A stretch of DNA of 32,959 bases from Sphingobacterium thalpophilum (GCA_943325035.2 CALPNW020000010.1:1-32959); one strand, 5' to 3'. Numbered from the stretch's first letter, positions 1 to 8,986 are shown. The notes: a model not told the origin generated them from the letters alone. Numbers and translations are program-made.

Positions 1-149
1 ATTCCAATGGTATCTCCCGGTTTCAGGTACTCCGGCAGTTTCATTCTTCGTCCTTTTACTGCTGCAGTATGGGTTGGTGCTGATGCAGAAAAAGCAGGCA
101 GGGGCAGTAATCCCAGCCCGGCAAGCTGTAAAAAAGATTTTCGTTCCAT
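1..149 (-). CDS. LD-carboxypeptidase (peptidase S66) N-terminus, partial
   Basis: Only the first 49 codons are present; the gene runs off the left edge. The ATG at 149 opens a secretion-type leader (MERKSFLQLAGLGLLPLPAF), hydrophobic after an Arg-Lys pair and somewhat Tat-like. About 35 residues in comes PEYLKPGDTIGI, the usual first strand of S66 (LdcA/MccF) LD-carboxypeptidases. These are Ser-Glu-His enzymes that trim the L,D bond of murein tetrapeptides during peptidoglycan recycling. The catalytic residues lie outside the window, so the call rests on the N-terminal motif alone. It is the next gene in the same direction after the Arc-like gene, 21 bases downstream. Confidence 0.62.
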   Translation of the reverse strand, partial: MERKSFLQLAGLGLLPLPAFSASAPTHTAAVKGRRMKLPEYLKPGDTIG

Positions 150-170
150 AGACTCAGTTAGGTTGAACAA

Positions 171-362
171 TTAACCCGTTTTTTTATTTTTTGATTTTAC
201 TAAAGCGCCGGCCGGCTCTTTTTTTCTTCCCTGTTCTTTCAGCGCTTTATCAATCAGCATTTCCAGCTGGCCATTCACACTTCTGAATTCATCGGCAGCC
301 CACTTCTCTAATTCAGCATAGGTTTGCAGATCTATTCTTAATACAAATGATTTTTTGGTCAA
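171..362 (-). CDS. Small Arc-like (ribbon-helix-helix type) protein
   Basis: A 63-residue basic protein if translation starts at the TTG at 362 (MTKKSFVLRI). The core, an FVLRID strand followed by a helix containing LEKWAADEFRS and then NGQLEMLIDKAL, resembles the Arc/ribbon-helix-helix fold. The tail is Lys/Arg-rich. Small proteins of this kind are found in Bacteroidota beside SPFH genes; whether they bind DNA is not established here. The frame is open up to an ATG at 434, but that start would overlap the SPFH gene by 55 bases and add residues with no family character. The TTG lies 17 bases after the SPFH stop and fits co-transcription. No Shine-Dalgarno sequence is visible. Confidence 0.58.
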   Translation of the reverse strand: MTKKSFVLRIDLQTYAELEKWAADEFRSVNGQLEMLIDKALKEQGRKKEPAGALVKSKNKKTG

Positions 363-379
363 AATAACGGATTGAAAAT

Positions 380-1258
380 TTATTGATAAAGGCTTCCGGT
401 ATTCAATACAGGAGACGCACCCCGCTCTCCACAAAGCACTACCAGTAAATTACTTACCATTGCTGCTTTCTTTTCTTCGTCCAGCTCTACAATTTGTTTT
501 TTAGAAAGCAGATCCAAAGCCATTTCAACCATACCAACAGCACCTTCCACGATTTTACTTCGCGCAGCCACAATAGCAGTAGCCTGCTGTCTCTGCAACA
601 TTGCACCCGCTATTTCTGGAGAATATGCCAGATGGCTGATTCTTGCTTCAATAATTTCAATACCGGCTCTTCTCATCCGCTCATTCAATTCGTCTTCCAG
701 CATCTTAATCACTTTATCTCCACCATCCCTTAATGTAACAGCAGCATTTTCATCTTCAATACTATCGTAAGGGCAAACAGAAGCCAGGTGCCTGGTAGCG
801 GCTTCACTTTGATTGGTCATATAGTTGCCAAAATCCACTACTTCAAAAACCACCTTGTACGTGTCTTTAATTTGCCATAAAATAACTGCAGCAATTTCGA
901 TAGGATTGCCCAGCTTATCATTTACTTTAAGCTTGGTACTTTCCAGACTCTGCAAACGCAACGAAACTTTTTGTCTGGTAAATAACGGATTTACAAACAA
1001 CAGCCCATTCTCCTTGATTGAACCAACATATTTACCAAAAAAAGTAAGCACCACACTATAATTAGGCTGAATAATAACCAGTCCTTTTAACAAAAAAAAT
1101 ACTACTGCCATACAAAGAATTCCCATGAAAGGAACCAACCCTGTAACGGTTTCCTTTTCAGATGCAGCTTTTATAAATAAAAAGATTCCTGTAACCAACG
1201 GCACCAGAGCAGCGAGCAAAACGGCAAACCCGGATATCCCTTTTTTTTCTTGTTCCAT
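380..1258 (-). CDS. SPFH/band 7 (stomatin-like) membrane protein
   Basis: A 292-residue protein with two N-terminal hydrophobic segments (about residues 9-31 and 42-60) followed by an SPFH domain. The domain begins at [17 protein letters not shown] and continues with the conserved stretch around [16 protein letters not shown]. The helical C-terminal part carries [21 protein letters not shown] and an Ala/Gln-rich segment typical of band 7 proteins. SPFH proteins form membrane-anchored oligomers that scaffold proteases or membrane domains; the partner here is unknown. The ATG at 1258 (MEQEKKG) was chosen over one at 1426 because a good promoter lies at 1285-1315, inside the longer reading, and the extra residues have no family character. 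Confidence 0.86.
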   Translation of the reverse strand: MEQEKKGISGFAVLLAALVPLVTGIFLFIKAASEKETVTGLVPFMGILCMAVVFFLLKGLVIIQPNYSVVLTFFGKYVGSIKENGLLFVNPLFTRQKVSLRLQSLESTKLKVNDKLGNPIEIAAVILWQIKDTYKVVFEVVDFGNYMTNQSEAATRHLASVCPYDSIEDENAAVTLRDGGDKVIKMLEDELNERMRRAGIEIIEARISHLAYSPEIAGAMLQRQQATAIVAARSKIVEGAVGMVEMALDLLSKKQIVELDEEKKAAMVSNLLVVLCGERGASPVLNTGSLYQ

Positions 1259-1284
1259 AATTTGATTTGATATTAATTTGATAT

Positions 1285-1315
1285 CAAATATAGTACTTCT
1301 TCCCAGATCACCCAA
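1285..1315 (-). promoter_or_regulatory. Promoter of the SPFH gene with overlapping palindrome
   Basis: On the minus strand, TTG (1313-1315) is followed after 20 bases by TAtaTTTG (1285-1292), a match to the Bacteroidota -33/-7 consensus. Transcription would begin about 20 bases before the ATG at 1258. A perfect 14-bp palindrome, ATTTGATATCAAAT (1276-1289), overlaps the -7 element, so a repressor could act there. Confidence 0.55.
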
Positions 1316-1335
1316 TAATTCATCAATACCGTCTG

Positions 1336-1366
1336 TTTGTGTGCTGCGCTCCATTCCGTACCTTTG
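1336..1366 (+). promoter_or_regulatory. metG promoter
   Basis: TTTG (1336-1339), a 19-base spacer and TAccTTTG (1359-1366) match the Bacteroidota sigma consensus exactly. The metG ATG at 1398 is 31 bases further on, a normal leader length for this phylum. Confidence 0.68.
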
Positions 1367-1397
1367 CCGCCTGTAACTAATACAGCTAAAAGATATA

Positions 1398-3521
1398 ATG
1401 AGTACACCTGAAAGATACCTGATCACCGCAGCCCTGCCTTATGCCAACGGTTTAAAGCATATTGGTCATCTGGCCGGCGCTTACTTACCTGCAGACACCT
1501 ATGTAAGATACCTGAGAGCTCAAAAGCGCGATGTGGTGTTTGTTTGCGGAAGTGATGAACATGGAACTGCCATTCCTATTCAGGCAACCAAAGAAGGCAC
1601 TACGGCACAGGCCATCATCGATAAATACCATCCCATCATTGAGCAGAACTTCAATGACCTGGGTATCTCTTTTGATATTTACCATCGTACCAGCTCTCCG
1701 GTTCACCACGAAACTGCCAGAGAATTTTTTAAGACCCTGAACGATAAAGGCGATCTGATCACCAAAGAATCCGAACAATATTTCGATGAACAGGCCCAGA
1801 GTTTTCTGGCAGACCGTTACATAAAGGGCACCTGCCCCAACTGTTCTTACCCTGCCGCCTATGGCGACCAGTGCGAGAGCTGTGGCAAGAGCCTGAGCCC
1901 CGACGAACTCATTAACCCTGTAAGCACATTAAGCGGCAACACGCCCGTTAAAAAAGCCACCAAGCACTGGTACCTGCCTTTAGACAAGCATGAAGATTTT
2001 TTACGCAAGTGGATTCTTGAAGAGCATGCAAATGACTGGCGCTCTACTGTGGTTGGACAATGTAAAAGCTGGATCGATGGCGGTTTATTACCAAGGGCAG
2101 TAACAAGAGACCTGGACTGGGGGGTTAAACTTCCCGAATCGGTGGAAGGCGGAGAAGGCAAAGTGTTATACGTTTGGTTTGATGCGCCAATTGGTTATAT
2201 CAGCGCTACCAAACAATGGGCAATCAACAATGGCAAAGACTGGAAACCTTACTGGGAAAGTAAAGACACCAAACTCGTACACTTTATTGGAAAAGACAAT
2301 ATCGTATTCCATTGTATCATATTTCCGGTGATGCTGCAGTTACACGGAAATATCTTACCGGAAAATGTTCCTGCCAATGAGTTCATGAATCTGGAAGGTG
2401 ATAAAATGAGCACCAGCAGAAACTGGAAGCTGGAGATGGAAGACTATATCAACGATTTCGTTAAACCCGAAAACGGAGGCAGCCAGATGGCAGATGTACT
2501 GAGATATTATCTCACCCTGATAGCTCCCGAAAGCAAAGACAGCGAATTTACCTGGAAAGGATTTCAGGATGCCAACAACAGCGAACTGGTTAGCATTTTC
2601 GGAAACTTCGTCAACCGGGCACTGGTGCTGATGCACAAGCTTTGCAAAGGAAAAGTTCCTCCATTGCATGAAGCAGCAATAGATGAGCTGGACAAGGAAG
2701 CAATGGCCAATATCAAAGCCACCAAAGAAAAAGTAGAACGCCTGCTGGAAGAATATAAATTCAGAGATGCTTTATTTGAAGTGATTGGTCTTGCCCGCAT
2801 CGGCAACCAGTACATGCAAAAGAAAGAACCATGGATTATTGCAAAGAAACTGGAGTCTGATCCTCAGGCACAGCATCTGATCGATAACTGTCTGCATATT
2901 TGTTTGCAGCTTACTGCAAATCTGGCTGTATTGATCAATCCATTTCTTCCGTTCACGGCTAAAAAAATCTGCTACCTGTTAAAAGTGGTAGATAAAATAC
3001 TGGACTGGGAAAATGCAGGAAGTATGAAGCTGCTGAGTGTAGGGTATACCCTGCGTGCCCCGGAATTATTGTTCCGTAAAATAGAAGACGAAGAAATTAC
3101 CAGACAGGTAGAAAAATTAAAAGCCGCCGCAGTGAACAAAGAACCCATCATAGCAGCAGCACCTGTTGCAGAAAAAGCCACACCTGCTGTTAAATCAGCA
3201 ATTGTATTCGACGACTTTGCTAAAATAGACCTGAAAGTAGGCACGATTGTGAGTGCCGAGAAAGTAGAAAAAGCAGACAAGCTGCTGAAACTTCAGGTAG
3301 ACCTTGGCTTTGAAACACGCACTATTGTTTCGGGTATTGCCCTGCATTTTAAACCGGAAGAGATCGTGGGCAAACAGGTTACAGTTGTTTGCAATCTGGC
3401 ACCGCGCAAGATGCGTGGCATTGAAAGCAATGGAATGATCCTGATGGCTGAAGATGCTGCAGGTAAACTGCATTTCATAAATCCGGAAACAGCCATTGAC
3501 AATGGAAGCGGTGTGAGTTAA
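1398..3521 (+). CDS. metG: Methionine--tRNA ligase
   Basis: The 707-residue protein charges tRNA-Met with methionine in the cytoplasm. The class I motifs are intact: HIGH at residues 21-24 (after LPYANGLK) and KMSTS at 336-340. Between them lies a zinc knuckle with four cysteines (CPNCSYP and CESCGK). The anticodon-binding helical domain follows. After an Ala/Pro/Lys linker near residues 575-595 comes a C-terminal tRNA-binding OB-fold domain (DFAKIDLKVGTI to GMILMAED), giving the long, dimeric form of MetRS. It has its own promoter, is divergent from the SPFH gene, and its stop overlaps that of the convergent DUF779 gene. Confidence 0.97.
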   Translation: MSTPERYLITAALPYANGLKHIGHLAGAYLPADTYVRYLRAQKRDVVFVCGSDEHGTAIPIQATKEGTTAQAIIDKYHPIIEQNFNDLGISFDIYHRTSSPVHHETAREFFKTLNDKGDLITKESEQYFDEQAQSFLADRYIKGTCPNCSYPAAYGDQCESCGKSLSPDELINPVSTLSGNTPVKKATKHWYLPLDKHEDFLRKWILEEHANDWRSTVVGQCKSWIDGGLLPRAVTRDLDWGVKLPESVEGGEGKVLYVWFDAPIGYISATKQWAINNGKDWKPYWESKDTKLVHFIGKDNIVFHCIIFPVMLQLHGNILPENVPANEFMNLEGDKMSTSRNWKLEMEDYINDFVKPENGGSQMADVLRYYLTLIAPESKDSEFTWKGFQDANNSELVSIFGNFVNRALVLMHKLCKGKVPPLHEAAIDELDKEAMANIKATKEKVERLLEEYKFRDALFEVIGLARIGNQYMQKKEPWIIAKKLESDPQAQHLIDNCLHICLQLTANLAVLINPFLPFTAKKICYLLKVVDKILDWENAGSMKLLSVGYTLRAPELLFRKIEDEEITRQVEKLKAAAVNKEPIIAAAPVAEKATPAVKSAIVFDDFAKIDLKVGTIVSAEKVEKADKLLKLQVDLGFETRTIVSGIALHFKPEEIVGKQVTVVCNLAPRKMRGIESNGMILMAEDAAGKLHFINPETAIDNGSGVS

Positions 3522-3874
3522 CCGAGTTCGGCTAATTCCTCTTCGGTAAATAAGCGGGAGTGAATAAAAAACCTCAGCCCTAATGGTATTTCCAGCGAAA
3601 AGCTGCTGCCCCTGCCTGGCGTAACATCCAGTATCAGTTGCGTATGCTTCCAGTAGGCAAACTGGTCTCTACCCATGTAAAAAAGACATTGTTCTACATT
3701 GCCCAGGCAAATATCGGAGTCGCCTACTTTAAATTCTCCGGCAGGAAAGCACATTGGCTGAGAGCCATCACAACAGCCGCCACTCTGGTGAAACATAAGG
3801 GGGCCATGCATTTTCTGTAATCGTTGAATAAGTTCAACAGCAGCTTCAGTGGCAATTACCCTCAGTACACTCAT
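3518..3874 (-). CDS. DUF779 family protein, partner of aldehyde dehydrogenase
   Basis: A 118-residue protein of the DUF779 family, recognised by its N-terminal half ending in GPLMFHQSGGCCDGSQPMCF, an adjacent Cys pair plus a third Cys, and by a C-terminal beta-rich part containing LDVTPGRGSSFSLE. Members are almost always next to NAD-dependent aldehyde dehydrogenases, as here. The biochemical role is unknown; the clustered cysteines suggest metal or redox chemistry, which is inference. It is downstream of the aldehyde dehydrogenase, separated by 65 bases that hold a strong hairpin. Its TAA shares bases with the metG TAA on the other strand (4-base convergent overlap). Confidence 0.85.
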   Translation of the reverse strand: MSVLRVIATEAAVELIQRLQKMHGPLMFHQSGGCCDGSQPMCFPAGEFKVGDSDICLGNVEQCLFYMGRDQFAYWKHTQLILDVTPGRGSSFSLEIPLGLRFFIHSRLFTEEELAELG

Positions 3875-3887
3875 AGGAAACTAAATT

Positions 3888-3929
3888 ATAATATTACTGC
3901 GACGGAAAATTCCGCCGCAGTAATATTAT
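3888..3929 (-). promoter_or_regulatory. Long hairpin between aldehyde dehydrogenase and DUF779 genes
   Basis: Two 20-base arms (3888-3907 and 3910-3929) pair with a single A-C mismatch around a 2-base loop. The upper stem is GC-rich and the base is AT-rich (TAATATTAT). On the minus strand it comes 10 bases after the aldehyde dehydrogenase stop, but no long T-run follows. It could therefore be a leaky terminator, an attenuator or a 3'-end stabiliser within the two-gene unit. Confidence 0.5.
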
Positions 3930-3939
3930 GGCAAATTGG

Positions 3940-5469
3940 TTAAAAGAAACCAAGCTTGGTTTGGCTGTAAGAGATCAGCATATTTTTAGTCTGGCGATAA
4001 TGGTTCAGCATCATCTTATGGGTTTCTCTGCCAAATCCTGATTTTTTATACCCTCCAAACGGAGCATGTGCAGGATAAGCATGGTAACAGTTTACCCAAA
4101 CCCGGCCGGCCTGAATAGCTCTCGGAACCTGATACAGCTCATGAGCATCCCTCGTCCATACACCCGCGCCTAATCCGTATAACGTGTCATTGGCAATAGC
4201 GATGGCTTCTTCGGTAGTTTTAAAAGTAGTTACACATACTACCGGTCCAAAGATCTCTTCCTGAAAAACACGCATTTTGTTGTGCCCTTTAAATATGGTA
4301 GGACGGATATAGTAGCCCTGTTCAAGCTCCCCATCTCCTTTATAAGGTGCTCCGCCACATAGTATTTCTGCACCTTCCTGTTTGCCGATATCAAAATAAC
4401 TCAGGATCTTATTATACTGGTCTTCGCTTGCCTGGGCACCCATCATTACATCTCCGCTAAGTGGATTACCCATTATGATGGCATTGGTTCGCTCAACCAC
4501 CCGTTTCATGAATTGCGCATAGATATTTTCGTGCACCAGAATCCGGCTCGGACAGGTACAAACCTCTCCCTGATTCAACGCAAACATTACAGCACCTTCT
4601 ACTGCCTTATCAAAGAAATCATCATCAGCAGCGGCTACCGATTCAAAGAAAATATTCGGGCTCTTGCCGCCCAGCTCCATAGTAACAGGTATCAGGTTTT
4701 CGGAAGCATACTGCATAATCAGTCTGCCGGTAGTTGTTTCACCGGTAAAAGCAACTTTATTGATGCGGGGCGATGTAGCCAGTGGCTTACCCGCTTCCAG
4801 ACCAAATCCGGTTACAATATTCAATACACCTTTTGGTAACAAATCACCAATCAGTTCCATCAAACACATGATGCTGGTAGGGGTTTGTTCAGCAGGCTTT
4901 ACCACTACGGTACAACCGGCTGCCAATGCAGGAGCTATTTTCCAGGAAGCCATCAGCAATGGAAAGTTCCAAGGAATGATCTGGCCAACAACACCAAGCG
5001 GCTCATGAAGATTAATGCTTACGGTAGTTTCATCATGTTCACTGATGGTACCTTCTTCACTTCTTAATACACCGGCAAAATAACGGAAATGGTCTACTAC
5101 CAACGGAAGATCTGCCGCCCTGGTTTCGCGGATAGCCTTACCATTGTCTACTGTTTCTACAATGGCCAGGTATTCCAGGTTGTCCTCTATTACCTGAGCT
5201 ATTTTAAGCAGGATATTACTCCGGTAAGCCGCACCTGTTTTACTCCAGGTAACAAAAGCAGTATGTGCCGCCTCTATGGCTTTCTCAATGTCTTTGGCAT
5301 TACCCCTTGCAGCACGGGTAAATACTTTGCCATCTATGGGTGATACATTGTCGAAATACTCCCCACTATCCGGAGCTATCCACTCCCCCCCGATATAATG
5401 GTTGTATTGGTCTTTAAAAACCGGTCGTGCAACCGGACTCTGCTGACTAGCGCTTGTTGTGGTACTCAT
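3940..5469 (-). CDS. NAD-dependent aldehyde dehydrogenase (AldA/ExaC-like)
   Basis: The 509-residue protein oxidises an aldehyde to the carboxylate with NAD(P)+. The fold signatures are complete: PWNFP (Asn168), the general base in TMELGGKSP (Glu265) and the nucleophile in [11 protein letters not shown] (Cys304, second Cys at 306). The GEVCTCPSR form and the DUF779 partner point to the acetaldehyde/ethanol-type group (ExaC, AldB); the substrate is inferred. The ATG at 5469 (MSTTTSASQ) gives the family's usual length; an in-frame ATG at 5499 is possible. The divergent AraC gene, whose regulators often control such enzymes, begins 150 bases away. Confidence 0.93.
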   Translation of the reverse strand: MSTTTSASQQSPVARPVFKDQYNHYIGGEWIAPDSGEYFDNVSPIDGKVFTRAARGNAKDIEKAIEAAHTAFVTWSKTGAAYRSNILLKIAQVIEDNLEYLAIVETVDNGKAIRETRAADLPLVVDHFRYFAGVLRSEEGTISEHDETTVSINLHEPLGVVGQIIPWNFPLLMASWKIAPALAAGCTVVVKPAEQTPTSIMCLMELIGDLLPKGVLNIVTGFGLEAGKPLATSPRINKVAFTGETTTGRLIMQYASENLIPVTMELGGKSPNIFFESVAAADDDFFDKAVEGAVMFALNQGEVCTCPSRILVHENIYAQFMKRVVERTNAIIMGNPLSGDVMMGAQASEDQYNKILSYFDIGKQEGAEILCGGAPYKGDGELEQGYYIRPTIFKGHNKMRVFQEEIFGPVVCVTTFKTTEEAIAIANDTLYGLGAGVWTRDAHELYQVPRAIQAGRVWVNCYHAYPAHAPFGGYKKSGFGRETHKMMLNHYRQTKNMLISYSQTKLGFF

Positions 5470-5535
5470 AATGGAAGCTGTTTTCGTTAAGCAATTCACT
5501 AAGTTTATTTTTTTTTAACATATACCACCCTGTAT

Positions 5536-5567
5536 TTTGTACCTTTTTATAGCACAATCGTACTTTG
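5536..5567 (+). promoter_or_regulatory. Possible araC-family gene promoter
   Basis: TTTG (5536-5539) precedes TAcTTTG (5561-5567) by 21 bases. The -7 element is one base shorter than the TAnnTTTG consensus, so this is a weak candidate. It sits in the 149-base divergent region between the aldehyde dehydrogenase and the AraC gene, about 50 bases before the regulator's start. Confidence 0.33.
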
Positions 5568-5618
5568 TTTTTTGCTCATTCACCAAATTCCGGTTAAATT
5601 CAGGTAATAATTATTGCC

Positions 5619-6563
5619 TTGCCAGCTAATCATTACATACAGAAATTAGCACTCACCAACCCGCGTTATTTGCAAACACTTGTAGAGAACCGTCGTGTAT
5701 TTAACCTCAACAACTGTGAGCTGAACGTATTTGAAACCCATCAGCAGAGCTATCAAATTCCGCTTACTTTCAACGATTTTGTGATTACCAGTATGGTAAG
5801 GGGCAAAAAGATCATGCACCTGTTCAACCAGCCTGCTTTTGATTACCTGCCGGGAGAAACAGTTATTGTGCCTTCCAAAGAAACAATGATCATTGATTTT
5901 CCGGAAGCATCTGCAGAAAACCCCACCCAATGCGTTGCGCTTGCGGTAGACAATAAATACATCAATAACACCCTTTCATTTTTAGACGAATACTACAACG
6001 AAAAAGATGAAACCAGAAAATGGCAATTGCAATTCAACCAGTATCATTTCGATAATAATACAGAGATTACAGATCTGATCAATAAACTCATCCGGATCTG
6101 CAGTGGTGCCGACCTGATGAAAAATGCATTTGCCGATCTTAATTTAAAAGAATTACTCATTCGTTTAATACAAAGTCAGCACCTCAGGCAGGTGGTTGTA
6201 GAAAGCATTCATTCTGATACACAAAGCAGGCTTCACTATGTGCTTCATTATATTCAGGAACACCTTACAGAAAAAATTGCCGTAGATGTATTGAGCCGGA
6301 AAGCCTACTTGAGCAGAAATATATTTTATAAATGGTTCCGGGAACAATTTGGCATTACTCCACTAGACTATATCAATCAGGAGCGGATAAAACTCGCCAA
6401 AAAATTACTGACAAAAGAGAACAGCAATATCTATGATGTGAGTAACCAGTGCGGATTTACAGACACCAATTACTTTATTCGTTTATTTAAAAAAGAAGAA
6501 GGCATTACCCCTAAAAATTATCAACGCTGCCTGCAAAATCAAGGAATAGTTCCCGCATGTTAA
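5619..6563 (+). CDS. AraC family transcriptional regulator
   Basis: A 314-residue protein. The N-terminal ~180 residues form a cupin-like sensing region of the AraC_N type. The C-terminal ~100 residues carry two helix-turn-helix units: one around VDVLSRKAYLSRNIFYKWFREQFGITPLDYI, the other around NIYDVSNQCGFTDTNYFIRLFKKEEGITPKNY. The start is TTG at 5619; the next in-frame upstream stop is at 5595-5597 and there is no ATG until well inside the sensing domain. It is divergent from the aldehyde dehydrogenase and DUF779 genes and probably activates them in response to an alcohol or aldehyde-derived signal. That role is inferred from position only. Confidence 0.9.
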   Translation: MPANHYIQKLALTNPRYLQTLVENRRVFNLNNCELNVFETHQQSYQIPLTFNDFVITSMVRGKKIMHLFNQPAFDYLPGETVIVPSKETMIIDFPEASAENPTQCVALAVDNKYINNTLSFLDEYYNEKDETRKWQLQFNQYHFDNNTEITDLINKLIRICSGADLMKNAFADLNLKELLIRLIQSQHLRQVVVESIHSDTQSRLHYVLHYIQEHLTEKIAVDVLSRKAYLSRNIFYKWFREQFGITPLDYINQERIKLAKKLLTKENSNIYDVSNQCGFTDTNYFIRLFKKEEGITPKNYQRCLQNQGIVPAC

Positions 6564-6576
6564 TGAAGCAGGTGCA

Positions 6577-7242
6577 CTAAACTTCTTTTTCAAAAATCAC
6601 ACACTCTTTCAGTTCCCTGTCGGAATAGGCCAGCTTGTATTGCGCCAGAACATCTTCGGGAACACCGTTCCACTGATTAGGCACATTACCCATATAGCCT
6701 AAATCTTTAACACCTATTTCGGCCGTATAAAAACCAGTGGTTACCAGATCTCGCATCTTATTAAAAAAGGCAACCCCCTGGGCAACATCCGGCTTTGCTT
6801 TTTCCGGATAGGCAATTTCGTCTACTACTGCAATCTGCTGTTTGGCATCGCAATCCATAAACGCCTTTTGGTATTGCTTGTAACAATGCAGATCCAGCCA
6901 GCGCAATCCACCACGGAGCGGCGTTTGATGTTCTGGCATATCTTTAACAATGAACTCCATAAAGTCGGGCACTTTGGCATCACTGGCACTTCCGCTTACC
7001 GCATCTTTAGGAATAATAATATCTCCCAGCACAGTAATAGTAGCCATTTCATGAGCAGTAAAGAATTGACCTTCTTTGGCTATTTTTGCCAGGTAGTCTT
7101 TTTCTTCCTGCATCCTGTCGTCCAGCGAAGCATCTGCAGATGCAGCAATGGCTTTTTTATCGGAACTCTTACAGGCTTCTACAAATACACCGGCACCCAC
7201 GGTACCGATCATCAAAGCCTTGATTGATTTTCTCCTGTCCAT
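6577..7242 (-). CDS. Gluconate 2-dehydrogenase subunit 3 family protein
   Basis: A 221-residue exported small subunit of a flavin sugar/alcohol dehydrogenase. The N-terminus MDRRKSIKALMIG carries a twin-arginine followed by a hydrophobic stretch, and VEAC at 21-24 could serve as a lipoprotein cleavage site. The family core includes FFTAHEMATITVLGDIIIP and, further on, GLRWLDLHCYKQYQKAF. Such subunits act as chaperone or anchor for a Tat-co-exported GMC catalytic subunit. The ATG lies one base after the stop of the GMC gene, so the two are translated together. The gene ends 13 bases from the convergent AraC gene. Confidence 0.87.
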   Translation of the reverse strand: MDRRKSIKALMIGTVGAGVFVEACKSSDKKAIAASADASLDDRMQEEKDYLAKIAKEGQFFTAHEMATITVLGDIIIPKDAVSGSASDAKVPDFMEFIVKDMPEHQTPLRGGLRWLDLHCYKQYQKAFMDCDAKQQIAVVDEIAYPEKAKPDVAQGVAFFNKMRDLVTTGFYTAEIGVKDLGYMGNVPNQWNGVPEDVLAQYKLAYSDRELKECVIFEKEV

Positions 7243-7243
7243 C

Positions 7244-8986
7244 TTAAATATTTTGTTTTTTCAGTTGATCAATGATGTACTCGCTTGCCCGCATACTCAA
7301 AGCAAGAATGGTCCAGGTAATGTTCTTATCTGCCTGGGAAACAAACTGACTACCATCCACACAGAACAAGGTTTTACAATCATGTGCCTGGCTCCATTTA
7401 TTGAGCGCTGATGATTTTTTGTCGTTCCCCATTCTAACAGTACCTGCCTCGTGTATAATATTGCCCGGATTGGCCAACCCATAATTATTAGAGGCATTGT
7501 CGTCCCCGCCCCAGGTAATAATGGCACCCATATTGTGCATGATCTCTTTAAATGTTTCCTTCATGTGTTTTGCCTGATTGATTTCATACTCCGAATTACG
7601 GGTATGAAAACGCAGAACAGGAATGCCGTACTTGTCTACTACCGAAGGATCTATTTCACAATAATTTTTAATATCCGGAACCGACTCTCCTCTTCCTGCC
7701 ATTCCTACTCCCGCACCATAAAAGAAGCGTACATCTTCTTTCAGTGATGCTCCATAACCACCAGCATCTTTGGCAACTCCGTTCACCTGGTATTTACCAT
7801 TCATGCCCTGCATGCCCATTCCAAAACCATAAGCAGGCTGGCTCATTCCACCCCAGTATTCTATATGATAACCGCGGGGGAAATCCAGCTTTTTATTGTC
7901 CTGCCACCAAGGAGTATAGATGTGCATACCACCTACTCCATCTTCGTTGTAACGCTTTCTGCCAAAGAGTTCCGGCAAAACGCCACCCATTGCGGCACCG
8001 GTAGAATCGTGCAAATATTTACCCACTACATTACTCTCATTGGCAAGTCCGTTGGGATGTCTTTTAGATTTTGAATTCAGCAACAAGCGGGCTGTTTCAC
8101 AGGTACTTGCAGCCAGTATCACTACACGTCCGCTCACTTCATATTCCTGGTTGTCTATTTTGTTGATATAGGAAACGCCGGTAGCCAGACCGTCGGCATT
8201 GGTAATCACTTCACGCACCATGGCATGCGTAATCACATCCAGGTTACCGGTTTTAAGTGCCGGATTAATTAATACTGAACCTGATGAAAAATCGCCATAC
8301 ACTTTACAGCTTCTGTTACACTGCGCACAGAAAAAACAAGCCCCGCGTTCCTCATTTATTTTTTTAGTAAGAATAGATAAGCGCGAAGGAATCACCGGAA
8401 TACCTACACCGGTAGCGGCTTTCTTGATCATCAGTTCATGCAGTCTTGGCTTGGGAGGAGGAAGAAAAATTCCGTCCGGATCATTTTCCAGTCCTTCCAC
8501 ACTTCCAAATACCCCAATGAGTTGATCGATCTTATCGTAATAAGGTTTCACCTCATCGTATCCGATTGGCCAGTCGTCTCCAAGACCATCAATGCTTTTT
8601 CGCTTAAAATCTTTTGGGCCAAAACGCAGGGAGATCCTACCCCAGTGATTCGTTCTTCCTCCCATCATACGGGCTCTCCACCACTCAAATTTTTCGCTTC
8701 CAGGTGCTTGCGTATAAGGTTCACCATCAATCTCCCATCCCCAGTAACAGCCGTCAAATTCGCCGAAGGGGCGAAACTTGGAACTGGCACCTCTTCTTGG
8801 AGAATCCCATGGATTTTTTAGCTGGGAAGAATTTACTGCAGGGTCATAATCCGCACCGGCCTCCAGTAAACAAACTTTTAATCCGGCTTTGGCCAATGTA
8901 TATGCGGCCATACCTCCACCGGCACCTGATCCTACAATTACTGCATCATATTTTTTTGCTTCTTTTTTGATCTGAAATTCTCCCAT
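7244..8986 (-). CDS. GMC-family FAD-dependent sugar/alcohol dehydrogenase with Cys cluster
   Basis: A 580-residue GMC oxidoreductase. The FAD-binding Rossmann motif is VIVGSGAGGGMAA (residues 16-28), and a second flavin contact is MMGGRTNHWGR (107-117). The C-terminal domain keeps the GMC catalytic pair: His512 in HEAGTVRMG and Asn555 in ADKNITW. Four cysteines at 217, 220, 223 and 227 (CX2CX2CX3C) look like an Fe-S ligand set, as in bacterial FAD glucose dehydrogenases that pass electrons onward. It has no leader of its own and would travel with the Tat-type subunit 3 encoded next. Relatives oxidise sugars, including C3 oxidation of glycosides; the substrate here is not known. No cytochrome c gene is adjacent. 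Confidence 0.92.
   Translation of the reverse strand: MGEFQIKKEAKKYDAVIVGSGAGGGMAAYTLAKAGLKVCLLEAGADYDPAVNSSQLKNPWDSPRRGASSKFRPFGEFDGCYWGWEIDGEPYTQAPGSEKFEWWRARMMGGRTNHWGRISLRFGPKDFKRKSIDGLGDDWPIGYDEVKPYYDKIDQLIGVFGSVEGLENDPDGIFLPPPKPRLHELMIKKAATGVGIPVIPSRLSILTKKINEERGACFFCAQCNRSCKVYGDFSSGSVLINPALKTGNLDVITHAMVREVITNADGLATGVSYINKIDNQEYEVSGRVVILAASTCETARLLLNSKSKRHPNGLANESNVVGKYLHDSTGAAMGGVLPELFGRKRYNEDGVGGMHIYTPWWQDNKKLDFPRGYHIEYWGGMSQPAYGFGMGMQGMNGKYQVNGVAKDAGGYGASLKEDVRFFYGAGVGMAGRGESVPDIKNYCEIDPSVVDKYGIPVLRFHTRNSEYEINQAKHMKETFKEIMHNMGAIITWGGDDNASNNYGLANPGNIIHEAGTVRMGNDKKSSALNKWSQAHDCKTLFCVDGSQFVSQADKNITWTILALSMRASEYIIDQLKKQNI

Noticed and set aside
1259-1426. Longer SPFH reading frame starting at 1426
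   Set aside because: The extra 56 residues do not look like the family and overlap both divergent promoters; the ATG at 1258 explains the data better.
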